From Siphonodentalium dalli (taxonomy: Eukaryota > Mollusca > Scaphopoda > Gadilida > Siphonodentaliidae), in NCBI GenBank assembly GCA_032622095.1, contig CP136064.1, positions 247,785,827 to 247,849,826 of the forward strand: DNA of 64,000 bases, written 5' to 3'. The notes beneath the pieces were generated by a model, which searched no databases, was not told the DNA's origin, and worked only from the letters and a program-made list of their open reading frames with translations. Positions 33,183 to 47,834 of the stretch are shown one piece after another. The position numbers and the translations under genes were made by a program. Within the stretch, counting starts at the first letter, position 1; every line of letters starts with the position of its first letter.

Positions 33183-34307
33183 TCATATATATAGAGTACT
33201 TATATGCTTTATGTTTTAACTTATCTTGTATTTTTTTGTTAACTGCCTACATTGGTGTATAACAAAAAACGATCTTATCTTATCCTATGACCATTTATAA
33301 CGGTTATTCAAGTTCCCCAATCAATGATTCGTTCATAAAGTTAACAAGTGTGATGTTATCTTCGTGACACACAAAGTGTTCGAACATTCAGTGTACTAAT
33401 TTACTAATTTAAACCGCATAAAAAATACTGTTCATGTTCTCTGGATTAAAATAGGACTGTATATATAAAAGATATGTCGCCAATGTACAGCACCCAGTGG
33501 TCCTCAAGTTTATTGAGTGATAGAATATATCTCTCTCAGCCATAGATAAAATGGGTATTATCATTTTCTCAATGCTTTTCTCCGGTGTTTCTCTTTATTC
33601 TTGGGTATGGGAATGGAGATAAGTTCGCCTGGCGTGTGATGTGATTGCTGTTTGATACGCTTATATAGCACATAAAACGGAGAGATCAAAAATAAACTTT
33701 GCCGTTTCTTCGATAAAACATTCTTCGTTTTAGATATTTGAGAACTGAATGCAGTTTGAGTGTGTAAGGTTATAACGCTGTGGAGAAGTGGTTCACACTA
33801 AATGTGCTTCAGTTGCCACAACGACATACCCCTAAATTAAACACACTCAAAATATGTTAATAGCTGGGTCCTTATTAACTTCAAACTCGGCTATATTTTG
33901 TTTTCTTAAATCTGTCTGCAGTTTGTGTATTATACCATGCTGCATGGTAAGTTAGCCACAATATTCTACGTGTGAATCACCAATGGTGCCGCGCACTCAA
34001 ATCACGCCCAGTATTCTATCTACAGCAGATACATGCAGGTAAACAAGATGTGATGTTTGTTATGGTATGTTTTATTGGGATATGAAATGCATGACCCAAT
34101 TGGCAGTTAACCAGGCATGATTTAATGTAACACACACACGCACGGGCTATGTAAATATTTTGAAATTACAAGACGACTCCCATGTGTCAACATGTTATAG
34201 CTTCATATTTACAGTGATAAATAATATATAACATAACATGCGTAATATAATTATAGGGTAGAATGTATGTGTATCTTTAACGATTACACCGCTGCTATCG
34301 GAGATCT
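33183..34307. other. Unannotated AT-rich stretch
   Basis: No supported gene or repeat is seen. Confidence 0.4.
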
Positions 34308-34565
34308 TTAACCCTTCCTATACTAAATGGATTCTCCCATGCACTCACATATAAAAGTATACATTGGAATGGTCTATTATTGATTTGGAGGTGTGTTAAT
34401 GTGGTAAAAACAGACGGCAGATAAATAAAAGTGCAGAAAAGCCCTATTTCTTGAGGGAAATGTTTAGATAATAAGTTCAACTATGGTCGTTTGTTGAACT
34501 TATTATCTGAACATTTCCTATGGGATAACTACTCATCAATGATTCTTTAGTATAGAAAGGGTTAA
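34308..34565 (+). mobile_element. TTAA-flanked 250-bp MITE whose right end matches the adjacent satellite
   Basis: TTAA+CCCTTCCTATACTAAA (34308-34327) mirrors TTTAGTATAGAAAGGG+TTAA (34546-34565), 15 of 16 terminal bases matching. A 26-bp inverted pair (34456-34481 and 34493-34518; GGAAATGTTTAGATAATAAG / CTTATTATCTGAACATTTCC) encloses an 11-base loop. From GTTGAACTTATTATC (34493) to the final TTAA the sequence is essentially a satellite monomer, and the array begins at that TTAA. The ends fit piggyBac-like elements. No coding capacity. Confidence 0.8.
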
Positions 34566-35459
34566 ACTTATTATCTGAACATTTCCTATGGGATAACTAC
34601 TCATCAATGATTCTTTTGTATAGAAAGGGTTAAACTTATTATCTGAACATTCCATATGGGATAACTACTCGTCAGTGATGTTTTAGTATAGAAAGGGTTA
34701 AACTTATTATCTGAACATTCCACATGGGATAACTACCCATCAGTGATGCTTTAGTATAGAAAGGGTTAAACTATTATCTGAACATTTCCTATAGGATAAC
34801 AACTCATCAGTGATGCATTAGTATAGAAAGGGTTAAACTTATTATCAGAACATTTCCTATGGGATAATACTGATCAATGATGCTTTAGTATAGAAAGGAT
34901 TAAACGTATTATCTGAACATTTCATATGGGATAACTACTCACCAGTGATGCTTTAGTATAGAAAGGGTTAAACTTATTATCAGAACATTTCATATTGGAT
35001 AATACTGATCAATGATGCTTTAGTATAGAAAGGGTTACATGTTTTATCAGTACATTTCCTATGGGATAACTACTCATCAATGATGCTTTAGTATAGAAAG
35101 GATTAAACGTATTATCTGAACATTTCATATGGGATAACTACTCATCAGTGATGCATTAGTATAGAATGGGTTAAACTTATTATTAGTACATTTCCTATGG
35201 GATATACTGATCAATGATGCTTTAGTATAGAAAGGGTTAAACGAATTATCTGAACATTCCATATTGGGTAACTACTCATCAGTGATGTTTTTGTATAGAA
35301 AGGGTTAATCTTATAATCAGAACATTTCTTATGCGATAACTACTCATCAATGATGCTTTAGTATAGAAAGGGTTAAACTTATTATCTGAACATTTCCTAT
35401 GGGATATCTGCTCATCAATGATGCTTTAGTATAGAAAGGGTTAAACTTATTATCTGAAC

Positions 35460-38400
35460 ATTTACTATGGGATAACTACTCATCAGTGATGCTTTATAGA
35501 AAGGGTTAGACTTATTATCTGAACATTTCCCATTGGATAACTACTCATCAGTGATGCTTTATAGAAATGGTTAAACTTATTATCTGAACATTTCCTATGG
35601 GATAACTACTCATCAGTGATGCTTTATAGAAAGGGTTAAATTTATTATCAGAACATTTCCTATGGGATAACTACTCATCAATGATTCTTTAGTATATAAA
35701 GGGTTAAACTTATTATCTGAACATTCCATATGGGATAACTACTCGTCAGTGATGCTTTAGTATAGAAAGGGTTAAACTTATTATCTGAACATTCCATATG
35801 GGATAACTACTCGTCAGTGATGTTTTAGTATAGAAAGGGTTAAACTTATTATCTGAACATTCCATATGGGATAACTACTCACCAGTGATGCTTTAGTATA
35901 GAAAGGGTTAAACTTATTATCTGAACATTTCCTATAGGATAACTACTCATCAGTGATGCTTTAGTATAGAAAGGGTTAAACTTATTATCAGAACATTTCC
36001 TATGGGATAATACTGATCAATGATGCTTTAGTATAGAAAGGATTAAACGTATTATCTGAACATTTCATATGGGATAACTACTCATCAGTGATGCTCTAGT
36101 ATAGAAAGGGTTAAACTTATTATCAGAACATTTCATATTGGATAATACTGATCAATGATGCTTTAGTATAGAAAGGGTTACACGTATTATCAGTACATTT
36201 CCTATGGGATAACTACTCATCAATGATGCTTTAGTATAGAAAGGGTTAAACGTATTATCTGAACATTTCATATCGGATAACTACTCATCAATGATGCTTT
36301 AGTATAGAATGGGTTAAACTTATTAGAATATTTCATATTGGATAATACTGATCAATGATGCTTTAGTATAGAAAGGGTTACACGTATTATCAGTACATTT
36401 CCTATGGGATAACTACTCATCAATGATGCTTTAGTATAGAAAGGGTTAAACGTATTATCTGAACATTTCATATCGGATAACTACTCATCAATGATGCTTT
36501 AGTATAGAAAGGGTTAAACGAATTATCTGAACATTCCATATGGGGTAACTACTCACCAGTGATGATTTAGTATAGAAAGGGTTAAACTATTATCAGAACA
36601 TTTCCTATGGGATAACTACTCATCAGTGATGTTTTAGTATAGAAAGGCTTAATCTTATAATCAGAACATTTCCTATGGGATAACTACTCATCGGTGATGG
36701 TTTAATATAGAAAGGGTTAAACTTATCAGAACATTTCATATTGGATAATACTGATCAATGATGCTTTAGTATAGAAAGGGTTACACGTATTATCAGAACA
36801 TTTCCTATGGGATAATACTGATCAATGATGATTTAGTATAGAAAGGGATAAACGTATTATCTGAACATTTCATATGGGATAACTACTCATCGGTGATGCT
36901 TTAGTATAGAAAGGGTTATTTAAACTTATTAGAACATTTCATATTGGATAATACTCATCAATGATGCTTTAGTATGGAAAGGATTAAACGAATTATCTGA
37001 ACATTCCATACGGGGTAACTACTCACCAGTGATGATTTAGTATAGAAAGGGTTAAACTATTATCAGAACATTTCCTATGGGATAACTACTCATCAGTGAT
37101 GCTTTAGTATGGAAAGGATTAAACGAATTATCTGAACATTCCATACGGGGTAACTACTCACCAGTGATGATTTAGTATAGAAAGGGTTAAACTATTATCA
37201 GAACATTTCCTATGGGATAACTACTCATCAGTGATGCTTTAGTATGGAAAGGATTAAACGAATTATCTGAACATTCCATACGGGGTAACTACTCACCAGT
37301 GATGATTTAGTATAGAAAGGGTTAAACTATTATCAGAACATTTCCTATGGGATAACTACTCATCAGTGATGCTTTAGTATGGAAAGGATTAAACGAATTA
37401 TCTGAACATTCCATACGGGGTAACTACTCACCAGTGATGATTTAGTATAGAAAGGGTTAAACTATTATCAGAACATTTCCTATGGGATAACTACTCATCA
37501 GTGATGCTTTAGTATAGAAAGGGTTATTTAAACTTATTAGAACATTTCATATTGGATAATACTCATCAATGATGCTTTAGTATGGAAAGGATTAAACGAA
37601 TTATCTGAACATTCCATACGGGGTAACTACTCACCAGTGATGATTTAGTATAGAAAGGGTTAAACTATTATCAGAACATTTCCTATGGGATAACTACTCA
37701 TCAGTGATGTTTTAGTATAGAAAGGGTTAATCTTATAATCAGAACATTTCCTATGGGATAACTACTCATCGGTGATGGTTTAACATAGAAAGGGTTAAAC
37801 TTATTATCAGTACATTTCCTATGGGACAACTACTCATCAATGATGCTTTAGTATAGAACGGGTTTAACTTATTATCTGAACATTTCCTATGGGATAACTA
37901 CTCATCGGTGATGCTTTATAGAAATGGTTAAACTTATTATCTGAACATTTCCTATGGGATAACTACTCATCAGTGATGCTTTATAGAAAGGGTTAAATTT
38001 ATTATCAGAACATTTCCTATGGGATAACTACTCATCAGTGATGTTTTAGTATAGAAAGGGTTAATCTTATAATCAGAACATTTCCTATGGGATAACTACT
38101 CATCGGTGATGGTTTAATATAGAAAGGGTTAAACTTATTATCAGAACATTTCATATTGGATAATACTGATCAATGATGCTTTAGTATAGAAAGGGTTACA
38201 TGTTTTATCAGTACATTTCCTATGGGATAACTACTCATCAATGATGCTTTAGTATAGAAAGGATTAAACGTATTATCTGAACATTTCATATGGGATAACT
38301 ACTCATCAGTGATGCATTAGTATAGAATGGGTTAAACTTATTATTAGTACATTTCCTATGGGATAATACTGATCAATGGTGCTTTAGTATAGAAAGGGTT

Positions 38401-38460
38401 AAACGAATTATCTGATCATTCCATATTGGGTAACTACTCATCAGTGATGTTTTTGTATAG
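35460..38460 (+). repeat. 3-kb satellite block, near-identical copy at 42590-45590
   Basis: Sequences line up at a constant offset of 7,130 bp. Checks: 35641/42771 TTTATTATCA, 36721/43851 ACTTATCAGA, 37861/44991 GGTTTAACTT, 38401/45531 AAACGAATTA. Only scattered single-base differences were noticed (for example TCGGTGATGG against TCGGTAATGG). It includes the ATACGGGG dimer run. Confidence 0.85.
36964..37500 (+). repeat. 134-bp dimeric satellite sub-array
   Basis: Two alternating monomer types (ATTCCATACGGGGTAAC... and ACTATTATCAGAACATTTCC...) form a 134-bp dimer repeated about four times, with copies at 36964-37500 and again near 44094-44630. Confidence 0.85.
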
Positions 38461-38640
38461 AAAGGGTTAATCTTATAATCAGAACATTTCTTATGCGATA
38501 ACTACTCATCAATGATGCTTTAGTATAGAAAGGGTTAAACTTATTATCTGAACATTTCCTATGGGATATCTGCTCATCAATGATGCTTTAGTATAGAAAG
38601 GGTTAAACTTATTATCTGAACATTTCCTATGGGATAACTG

Positions 38641-40590
38641 CTCATCAATGATGCTTTAGTATAGAAAGGGTTAAACTTATTATCTGAACATTTCATATGG
38701 GATAACTACTCATCAGTGATGCTTTATAGAAAGGGTTAGACTTATTATCTGAACATTTCCCATGGGATAAATACTCATCAGTGATGCTTTATAGAAATGG
38801 TTAAACTTATTATCTGAACATTTCCTATGGGATAACTACTCATCAGTGATGCTTTATAGAAAGGGTTAAATTTATTATCAGAACATTTCCTATGGGATAA
38901 CTACTCATCAATGATTCTTTAGTATATAAAGGGTTAAACTTATTATCTGAACATTCCATATGGGATAACTACTCGTCAGTGATGCTTTAGTATAGAAAGG
39001 GTTAAACTTATTATCTGAACATTCCATATGGGATAACTACTCGTCAGTGATGTTTTAGTATAGAAAGGGTTAAACTTATTATCTGAACATTCCATATGGG
39101 ATAACTACTCACCAGTGATGCTTTAGTATAGAAAGGGTTAAACTTATTATCTGAACATTTCCTATAGGATAACTACTCATCAGTGATGCTTTAGTATAGA
39201 AAGAGTTAAACTTATTATCAGAACATTTCCTATGGGATAATACTGATCAATGATGCTTTAGTATAGAAAGGATTAAACGTATTATCTGAACATTTCATAT
39301 GGGATAACTACTCATCAGTGATGCTCTAGTATAGAAAGGGTTAAACTTATTATCAGAACATTTCATATTGGATAATACTGATCAATGATGCTTTAGTATA
39401 CAAAGGGTTACACGTATTATCAGTACATTTCCTATGGGATAACTACTCATCAATGATGCTTTAGTATAGAAAGGGTTAAACGTATTATCTGAACATTTCA
39501 TATCGGATAACTACTCATCAATGATGCTTTAGTATAGAATGGGTTAAACTTATTAGAATATTTCATATTGGATAATACTGATCAATGATGCTTTAGTATA
39601 GAAAGGGTTACACGTATTATCAGTACATTTCCTATGGGATAACTACTCATCAATGATGCTTTAGTATAGAAAGGGTTAAACGTATTATCTGAACATTTCA
39701 TATCGGATAACTACTCATCAATGATGCTTTAGTATAGAAAGGGTTAAACGAATTATCTGAACATTCCATATGGGGTAACTACTCACCAGTGATGATTTAG
39801 TATAGAAAGGGTTAAACTATTATCAGAACATTTCCTATGGGATAACTACTCATCAGTGATGTTTTAGTATAGAAAGGCTTAATCTTATAATCAGAACATT
39901 TCCTATGGGATAACTACTCATCGGTAATGGTTTAATATAGAAAGGGTTAAACTTATCAGAACATTTCATATTGGATAATACTGATCAATGATGCTTTAGT
40001 ATAGAAAGGGTTACACGTATTATCAGAACATTTCCTATGGGATAATACTGATCAATGATGATTTAGTATAGAAAGGGTTACATGTTTTATCAGTACATTT
40101 CCTATGGGATAACTACTCATCAATGATGCTTTAGTATAGAAAGGATTAAACGTATTATCTGAACATTTCATATGGGATAACTACTCATCAGTGATGCATT
40201 AGTATAGAATGGGTTAAACTTATTATTAGTACATTTCCTATGGGATAATACTGATCAATGGTGCTTTAGTATAGAAAGGGTTAAACGAATTATCTGATCA
40301 TTCCATATTGGGTAACTACTCATCAGTGATGTTTTTGTATAGAAAGGGTTAATCTTATAATCAGAACATTTCTTATGCGATAACTACTCATCAGTGATGG
40401 TTTAATATAGAAATGGTTAAACTTATTATCATTACATTTCCTATGGGATAACTACTCATCAATGATGCTTTAGTATAGAAAGGGTTAAACTTATTATCTG
40501 AACATTTCCTATGGGATATCTGCTCATCAATGATGCTTTAGTATAGAAAGGGTTAAACTTATTATCTGAACATTTCCTATGGGATAACTG
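38641..40590 (+). repeat. 1,950-bp higher-order repeat, unit 1
   Basis: About 29 monomers. It is followed directly by an almost identical unit at 40591-42540 and a partial third at 42541-43970. Diagnostic variants such as AAAGAGTTAAAC (39201, 41151, 43101) and TATACAAAGGG recur at exactly 1,950-bp steps. One noticed difference is ATGGGATAAATACT against ATGGGATAACTACT. Confidence 0.88.
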
Positions 40591-42540
40591 CTCATCAATG
40601 ATGCTTTAGTATAGAAAGGGTTAAACTTATTATCTGAACATTTCATATGGGATAACTACTCATCAGTGATGCTTTATAGAAAGGGTTAGACTTATTATCT
40701 GAACATTTCCCATGGGATAACTACTCATCAGTGATGCTTTATAGAAATGGTTAAACTTATTATCTGAACATTTCCTATGGGATAACTACTCATCAGTGAT
40801 GCTTTATAGAAAGGGTTAAATTTATTATCAGAACATTTCCTATGGGATAACTACTCATCAATGATTCTTTAGTATATAAAGGGTTAAACTTATTATCTGA
40901 ACATTCCATATGGGATAACTACTCGTCAGTGATGCTTTAGTATAGAAAGGGTTAAACTTATTATCTGAACATTCCATATGGGATAACTACTCGTCAGTGA
41001 TGTTTTAGTATAGAAAGGGTTAAACTTATTATCTGAACATTCCATATGGGATAACTACTCACCAGTGATGCTTTAGTATAGAAAGGGTTAAACTTATTAT
41101 CTGAACATTTCCTATAGGATAACTACTCATCAGTGATGCTTTAGTATAGAAAGAGTTAAACTTATTATCAGAACATTTCCTATGGGATAATACTGATCAA
41201 TGATGCTTTAGTATAGAAAGGATTAAACGTATTATCTGAACATTTCATATGGGATAACTACTCATCAGTGATGCTCTAGTATAGAAAGGGTTAAACTTAT
41301 TATCAGAACATTTCATATTGGATAATACTGATCAATGATGCTTTAGTATACAAAGGGTTACACGTATTATCAGTACATTTCCTATGGGATAACTACTCAT
41401 CAATGATGCTTTAGTATAGAAAGGGTTAAACGTATTATCTGAACATTTCATATCGGATAACTACTCATCAATGATGCTTTAGTATAGAATGGGTTAAACT
41501 TATTAGAATATTTCATATTGGATAATACTGATCAATGATGCTTTAGTATAGAAAGGGTTACACGTATTATCAGTACATTTCCTATGGGATAACTACTCAT
41601 CAATGATGCTTTAGTATAGAAAGGGTTAAACGTATTATCTGAACATTTCATATCGGATAACTACTCATCAATGATGCTTTAGTATAGAAAGGGTTAAACG
41701 AATTATCTGAACATTCCATATGGGGTAACTACTCACCAGTGATGATTTAGTATAGAAAGGGTTAAACTATTATCAGAACATTTCCTATGGGATAACTACT
41801 CATCAGTGATGTTTTAGTATAGAAAGGCTTAATCTTATAATCAGAACATTTCCTATGGGATAACTACTCATCGGTAATGGTTTAATATAGAAAGGGTTAA
41901 ACTTATCAGAACATTTCATATTGGATAATACTGATCAATGATGCTTTAGTATAGAAAGGGTTACACGTATTATCAGAACATTTCCTATGGGATAATACTG
42001 ATCAATGATGATTTAGTATAGAAAGGGTTACATGTTTTATCAGTACATTTCCTATGGGATAACTACTCATCAATGATGCTTTAGTATAGAAAGGATTAAA
42101 CGTATTATCTGAACATTTCATATGGGATAACTACTCATCAGTGATGCATTAGTATAGAATGGGTTAAACTTATTATTAGTACATTTCCTATGGGATAATA
42201 CTGATCAATGGTGCTTTAGTATAGAAAGGGTTAAACGAATTATCTGATCATTCCATATTGGGTAACTACTCATCAGTGATGTTTTTGTATAGAAAGGGTT
42301 AATCTTATAATCAGAACATTTCTTATGCGATAACTACTCATCAGTGATGGTTTAATATAGAAATGGTTAAACTTATTATCATTACATTTCCTATGGGATA
42401 ACTACTCATCAATGATGCTTTAGTATAGAAAGGGTTAAACTTATTATCTGAACATTTCCTATGGGATATCTGCTCATCAATGATGCTTTAGTATAGAAAG
42501 GGTTAAACTTATTATCTGAACATTTCCTATGGGATAACTG
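40591..42540 (+). repeat. 1,950-bp higher-order repeat, unit 2
   Basis: Same order of variant monomers as 38641-40590, with very few differences. Confidence 0.88.
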
Positions 42541-43970
42541 CTCATCAATGATGCTTTAGTATAGAAAGGGTTAAACTTATTATCTGAACATTTCATATGG
42601 GATAACTACTCATCAGTGATGCTTTATAGAAAGGGTTAGACTTATTATCTGAACATTTCCCATGGGATAACTACTCATCAGTGATGCTTTATAGAAATGG
42701 TTAAACTTATTATCTGAACATTTCCTATGGGATAACTACTCATCAGTGATGCTTTATAGAAAGGGTTAAATTTATTATCAGAACATTTCCTATGGGATAA
42801 CTACTCATCAATGATTCTTTAGTATATAAAGGGTTAAACTTATTATCTGAACATTCCATATGGGATAACTACTCGTCAGTGATGCTTTAGTATAGAAAGG
42901 GTTAAACTTATTATCTGAACATTCCATATGGGATAACTACTCGTCAGTGATGTTTTAGTATAGAAAGGGTTAAACTTATTATCTGAACATTCCATATGGG
43001 ATAACTACTCACCAGTGATGCTTTAGTATAGAAAGGGTTAAACTTATTATCTGAACATTTCCTATAGGATAACTACTCATCAGTGATGCTTTAGTATAGA
43101 AAGAGTTAAACTTATTATCAGAACATTTCCTATGGGATAATACTGATCAATGATGCTTTAGTATAGAAAGGATTAAACGTATTATCTGAACATTTCATAT
43201 GGGATAACTACTCATCAGTGATGCTCTAGTATAGAAAGGGTTAAACTTATTATCAGAACATTTCATATTGGATAATACTGATCAATGATGCTTTAGTATA
43301 CAAAGGGTTACACGTATTATCAGTACATTTCCTATGGGATAACTACTCATCAATGATGCTTTAGTATAGAAAGGGTTAAACGTATTATCTGAACATTTCA
43401 TATCGGATAACTACTCATCAATGATGCTTTAGTATAGAATGGGTTAAACTTATTAGAATATTTCATATTGGATAATACTGATCAATGATGCTTTAGTATA
43501 GAAAGGGTTACACGTATTATCAGTACATTTCCTATGGGATAACTACTCATCAATGATGCTTTAGTATAGAAAGGGTTAAACGTATTATCTGAACATTTCA
43601 TATCGGATAACTACTCATCAATGATGCTTTAGTATAGAAAGGGTTAAACGAATTATCTGAACATTCCATATGGGGTAACTACTCACCAGTGATGATTTAG
43701 TATAGAAAGGGTTAAACTATTATCAGAACATTTCCTATGGGATAACTACTCATCAGTGATGTTTTAGTATAGAAAGGCTTAATCTTATAATCAGAACATT
43801 TCCTATGGGATAACTACTCATCGGTAATGGTTTAATATAGAAAGGGTTAAACTTATCAGAACATTTCATATTGGATAATACTGATCAATGATGCTTTAGT
43901 ATAGAAAGGGTTACACGTATTATCAGAACATTTCCTATGGGATAATACTGATCAATGATGATTTAGTATA
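42541..43970 (+). repeat. Higher-order repeat, partial unit 3
   Basis: Identical in order to unit 1 for about 1.43 kb. At 43971 (GAAAGGGATAAACG) it switches to the variant series found after 36841, marking a recombination or conversion boundary. Confidence 0.85.
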
Positions 43971-46900
43971 GAAAGGGATAAACGTATTATCTGAACATTT
44001 CATATGGGATAACTACTCATCGGTGATGCTTTAGTATAGAAAGGGTTATTTAAACTTATTAGAACATTTCATATTGGATAATACTCATCAATGATGCTTT
44101 AGTATGGAAAGGATTAAACGAATTATCTGAACATTCCATACGGGGTAACTACTCACCAGTGATGATTTAGTATAGAAAGGGTTAAACTATTATCAGAACA
44201 TTTCCTATGGGATAACTACTCATCAGTGATGCTTTAGTATGGAAAGGATTAAACGAATTATCTGAACATTCCATACGGGGTAACTACTCACCAGTGATGA
44301 TTTAGTATAGAAAGGGTTAAACTATTATCAGAACATTTCCTATGGGATAACTACTCATCAGTGATGCTTTAGTATGGAAAGGATTAAACGAATTATCTGA
44401 ACATTCCATACGGGGTAACTACTCACCAGTGATGATTTAGTATAGAAAGGGTTAAACTATTATCAGAACATTTCCTATGGGATAACTACTCATCAGTGAT
44501 GCTTTAGTATGGAAAGGATTAAACGAATTATCTGAACATTCCATACGGGGTAACTACTCACCAGTGATGATTTAGTATAGAAAGGGTTAAACTATTATCA
44601 GAACATTTCCTATGGGATAACTACTCATCAGTGATGCTTTAGTATAGAAAGGGTTATTTAAACTTATTAGAACATTTCATATTGGATAATACTCATCAAT
44701 GATGCTTTAGTATGGAAAGGATTAAACGAATTATCTGAACATTCCATACGGGGTAACTACTCACCAGTGATGATTTAGTATAGAAAGGGTTAAACTATTA
44801 TCAGAACATTTCCTATGGGATAACTACTCATCAGTGATGTTTTAGTATAGAAAGGGTTAATCTTATAATCAGAACATTTCCTATGGGATAACTACTCATC
44901 GGTGATGGTTTAATATAGAAAGGGTTAAACTTATTATCAGTACATTTCCTATGGGACAACTACTCATCAATGATGCTTTAGTATAGAACGGGTTTAACTT
45001 ATTATCTGAACATTTCCTATGGGATAACTACTCATCGGTGATGCTTTATAGAAATGGTTAAACTTATTATCTGAACATTTCCTATGGGATAACTACTCAT
45101 CAGTGATGCTTTATAGAAAGGGTTAAATTTATTATCAGAACATTTCCTATGGGATAACTACTCATCAGTGATGTTTTAGTATAGAAAGGGTTAATCTTAT
45201 AATCAGAACATTTCCTATGGGATAACTACTCATCGGTGATGGTTTAATATAGAAAGGGTTAAACTTATTATCAGAACATTTCATATTGGATAATACTGAT
45301 CAATGATGCTTTAGTATAGAAAGGGTTACATGTTTTATCAGTACATTTCCTATGGGATAACTACTCATCAATGATGCTTTCGTATAGAAAGGATTAAACG
45401 TATTATCTGAACATTTCATATGGGATAACTACTCACCAGTGATGCATTAGTATAGAATGGGTTAAACTTATTATTAGTACATTTCCTATGGGATAATACT
45501 GATCAATGGTGCTTTAGTATAGAAAGGGTTAAACGAATTATCTGATCATTCCATATTGGGTAACTACTCATCAGTGATGTTTTTGTATAGAAAGGGTTAA
45601 TCTTATAATCAGAACATTTCATATGGGATAACTACTCATCAATGATGCTCTAGTATAGAAAGGGTTAAACTTATTATCAGAACATTTCATATTGGATAAT
45701 ACTGATCAATGATGCTTTAGTATACAAAGGGTTACACGTATTATCAGTACATTTCCTATGGGATAACTACTCATCAATGATGCTTTAGTATAGAAAGGGT
45801 TAAACGTATTATCTGAACATTTCATATCGGATAACTACTCATCAATGATGCTTTAGTATAGAATGGGTTAAACTTATTAGAATATTTCATATTGGATAAT
45901 ACTGATCAATGATGCTTTAGTATAGAAAGGGTTACACGTATTATCAGTACATTTCCTATGGGATAACTACTCATCAATGATGCTTTAGTATAGAAAGGGT
46001 TAAACGTATTATCTGAACATTTCATATCGGATAACTACTCATCAATGATGCTTTAGTATAGAAAGGGTTAAACGAATTATCTGAACATTCCATATGGGGT
46101 AACTACTCACCAGTGATGATTTAGTATAGAAAGGGTTAAACTATTATCAGAACATTTCCTATGGGATAACTACTCATCAGTGATTTTTAGTATAGAAAGG
46201 CTTAATCTTATAATCAGAACATTTCCTATGGGATAATACTCATCGGTGATGGTTTAATATAGAAAGGGTTAAACTTATCAGAACATTTCATATTGGATAA
46301 TACTGATCAATGATGCTTTAGTATAGAAAGGGTTACACGTATTATCAGAACATTTCCTATGGGATAATACTGATCAATGATGATTTAGTATAGAAAGGGA
46401 TAAACGTATTATCTGAACATTTCATATGGGATAACTACTCATCAGTTATGCTTTAGTATAGAAAGGGTTATTTAAACTTATTAGAACATTTCATATTGGA
46501 TAATACTCATCAATGATGCTTTAGTATGGAAAGGGTTAAACGAATTATCTGAACATTCCATACGGGGTAACTACTCACCAGTGATGATTTAGTATAGAAA
46601 GGGTTAAACTATTATCAGAACATTTCCTATGGGATAACTACTCATCAGTGATGTTTTATTATAGAAAGGGTTAATCTTATAATCAGAACATTTCCTATGG
46701 GATAACTACTCATCGGTGATGGTTTAATATAGAAAGGGTTAAACTTATTATCAGTACATTTCCTATGGGACAACTACTCATCAATGATGCTTTAGTATAG
46801 AAAGGGTTAAACTTATTATCTGAACATTTCCTATGGGATAACTACTCATCGGTGATGCTTTATAGAAATGGTTAAACTTATTATCTGAACATTTCCTATG

Positions 46901-47280
46901 GGATAACTACTCATCAGTGATGCTTTATAGAAAGGGTTAAATTTATTATCTGAACATTTCCTATGGGATAACTACTCATCAGTGATATTTAGTATATAAA
47001 GGGTTAAACTTATTATTTGAACATTTCCTATGGGATAACTACTCATCAGTGATGCTTTATAGAAAGGGTTAAACTTATTATCTGAACATTTCCTGTGGGA
47101 TAACTACTCATCGGTGATGCTTTGGTATAGAAAGGGTTAAACTTATTATCTGAACATTTCCTATGGGATAACTACTCATCAGTGATGCTTTATAGAAAGG
47201 GTTAAACTTATTATCTGAACATTTCCTATGGGATAACTACTCATCAACGATACTTTACTATAGAATGGAAAGGGTTTAAT

Positions 47281-47834
47281 TCATTTAGACGCGTTCAGAT
47301 GGCGTCTAACATTATAAGGCGGATATATATCATATCATATCACACATTTCTTGCATAGCGCACATGTCCCCGAGGTTTCAATGCGCTTGACAAACATATT
47401 ACAATCAAATAACAAATTTATAGTTCAAGCATGTGATAATTCTGTACCACGCACTACAAGCTGGTTCATTAGTTTATCGCCCAAATGTTCAGAATAATTC
47501 CGTGAATACAATATAATCTTCGATCCAAAGATAAACCGAGGGGTTATTACCTTTTGGCACGTTGCGGGGATCAACAGATGATCGCATTAAATACTTCATA
47601 ACGGGCTTTCTCGTATACATATACACATAGGAAAGACGTTTTGAAAAGGTAGACATTGTCGGGTTAGAAAGAATAAAAGGTATTTTTCATCAACACGAAT
47701 AATATTCTATGTTAGTATCTTCCTTTCGCGGTAACAATAAAGAGCGTTTTCCTCACATATATGCGGACCGTCGATCGCTGTTAATCAATTTCAAAAGACT
47801 CTTCGGTGAGTTGTTATAGTGAATATACATTCAG
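47281..47834. other. Unannotated spacer between two tandem arrays
   Basis: Contains one ATAAAGAGCGTTTTCC motif (about 47738). Nothing else is recognised. Confidence 0.4.

Larger units (their letters stand above)
34562..47275 (+). repeat. ~12.7-kb satellite array of ~68-bp monomers derived from a MITE end
   Basis: Roughly 190 head-to-tail monomers of form TTAAACTTATTATCTGAACA / TTTCCTATGGGATAACTACT / CATCAGTGATGCTTTAGTAT / AGAAAGGG, mostly 64-68 bp. Variants include TACTGATCAATG (shorter), CATATTGG, a CTTTATAGAAAGGG form and ATACGGGGTAAC. Every junction contains AGGGTTAA or a one-base variant, the terminus of the element at 34308-34565. The array ends at AGAATGGAAAGGGTTTAATT (about 47260-47280). 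It has no long open frame and no unique spacers. Confidence 0.95.

Noticed and set aside
34562-47275. CRISPR-like regular repetition
   Set aside because: There are no unique spacers between repeats; monomers are contiguous, variants recur in long-range order, and the context is eukaryotic.
34562-47275. Calling the array a centromere
   Set aside because: Higher-order structure is compatible with a centromeric satellite, but array size and position cannot show it. CENP-A mapping or FISH would be needed.
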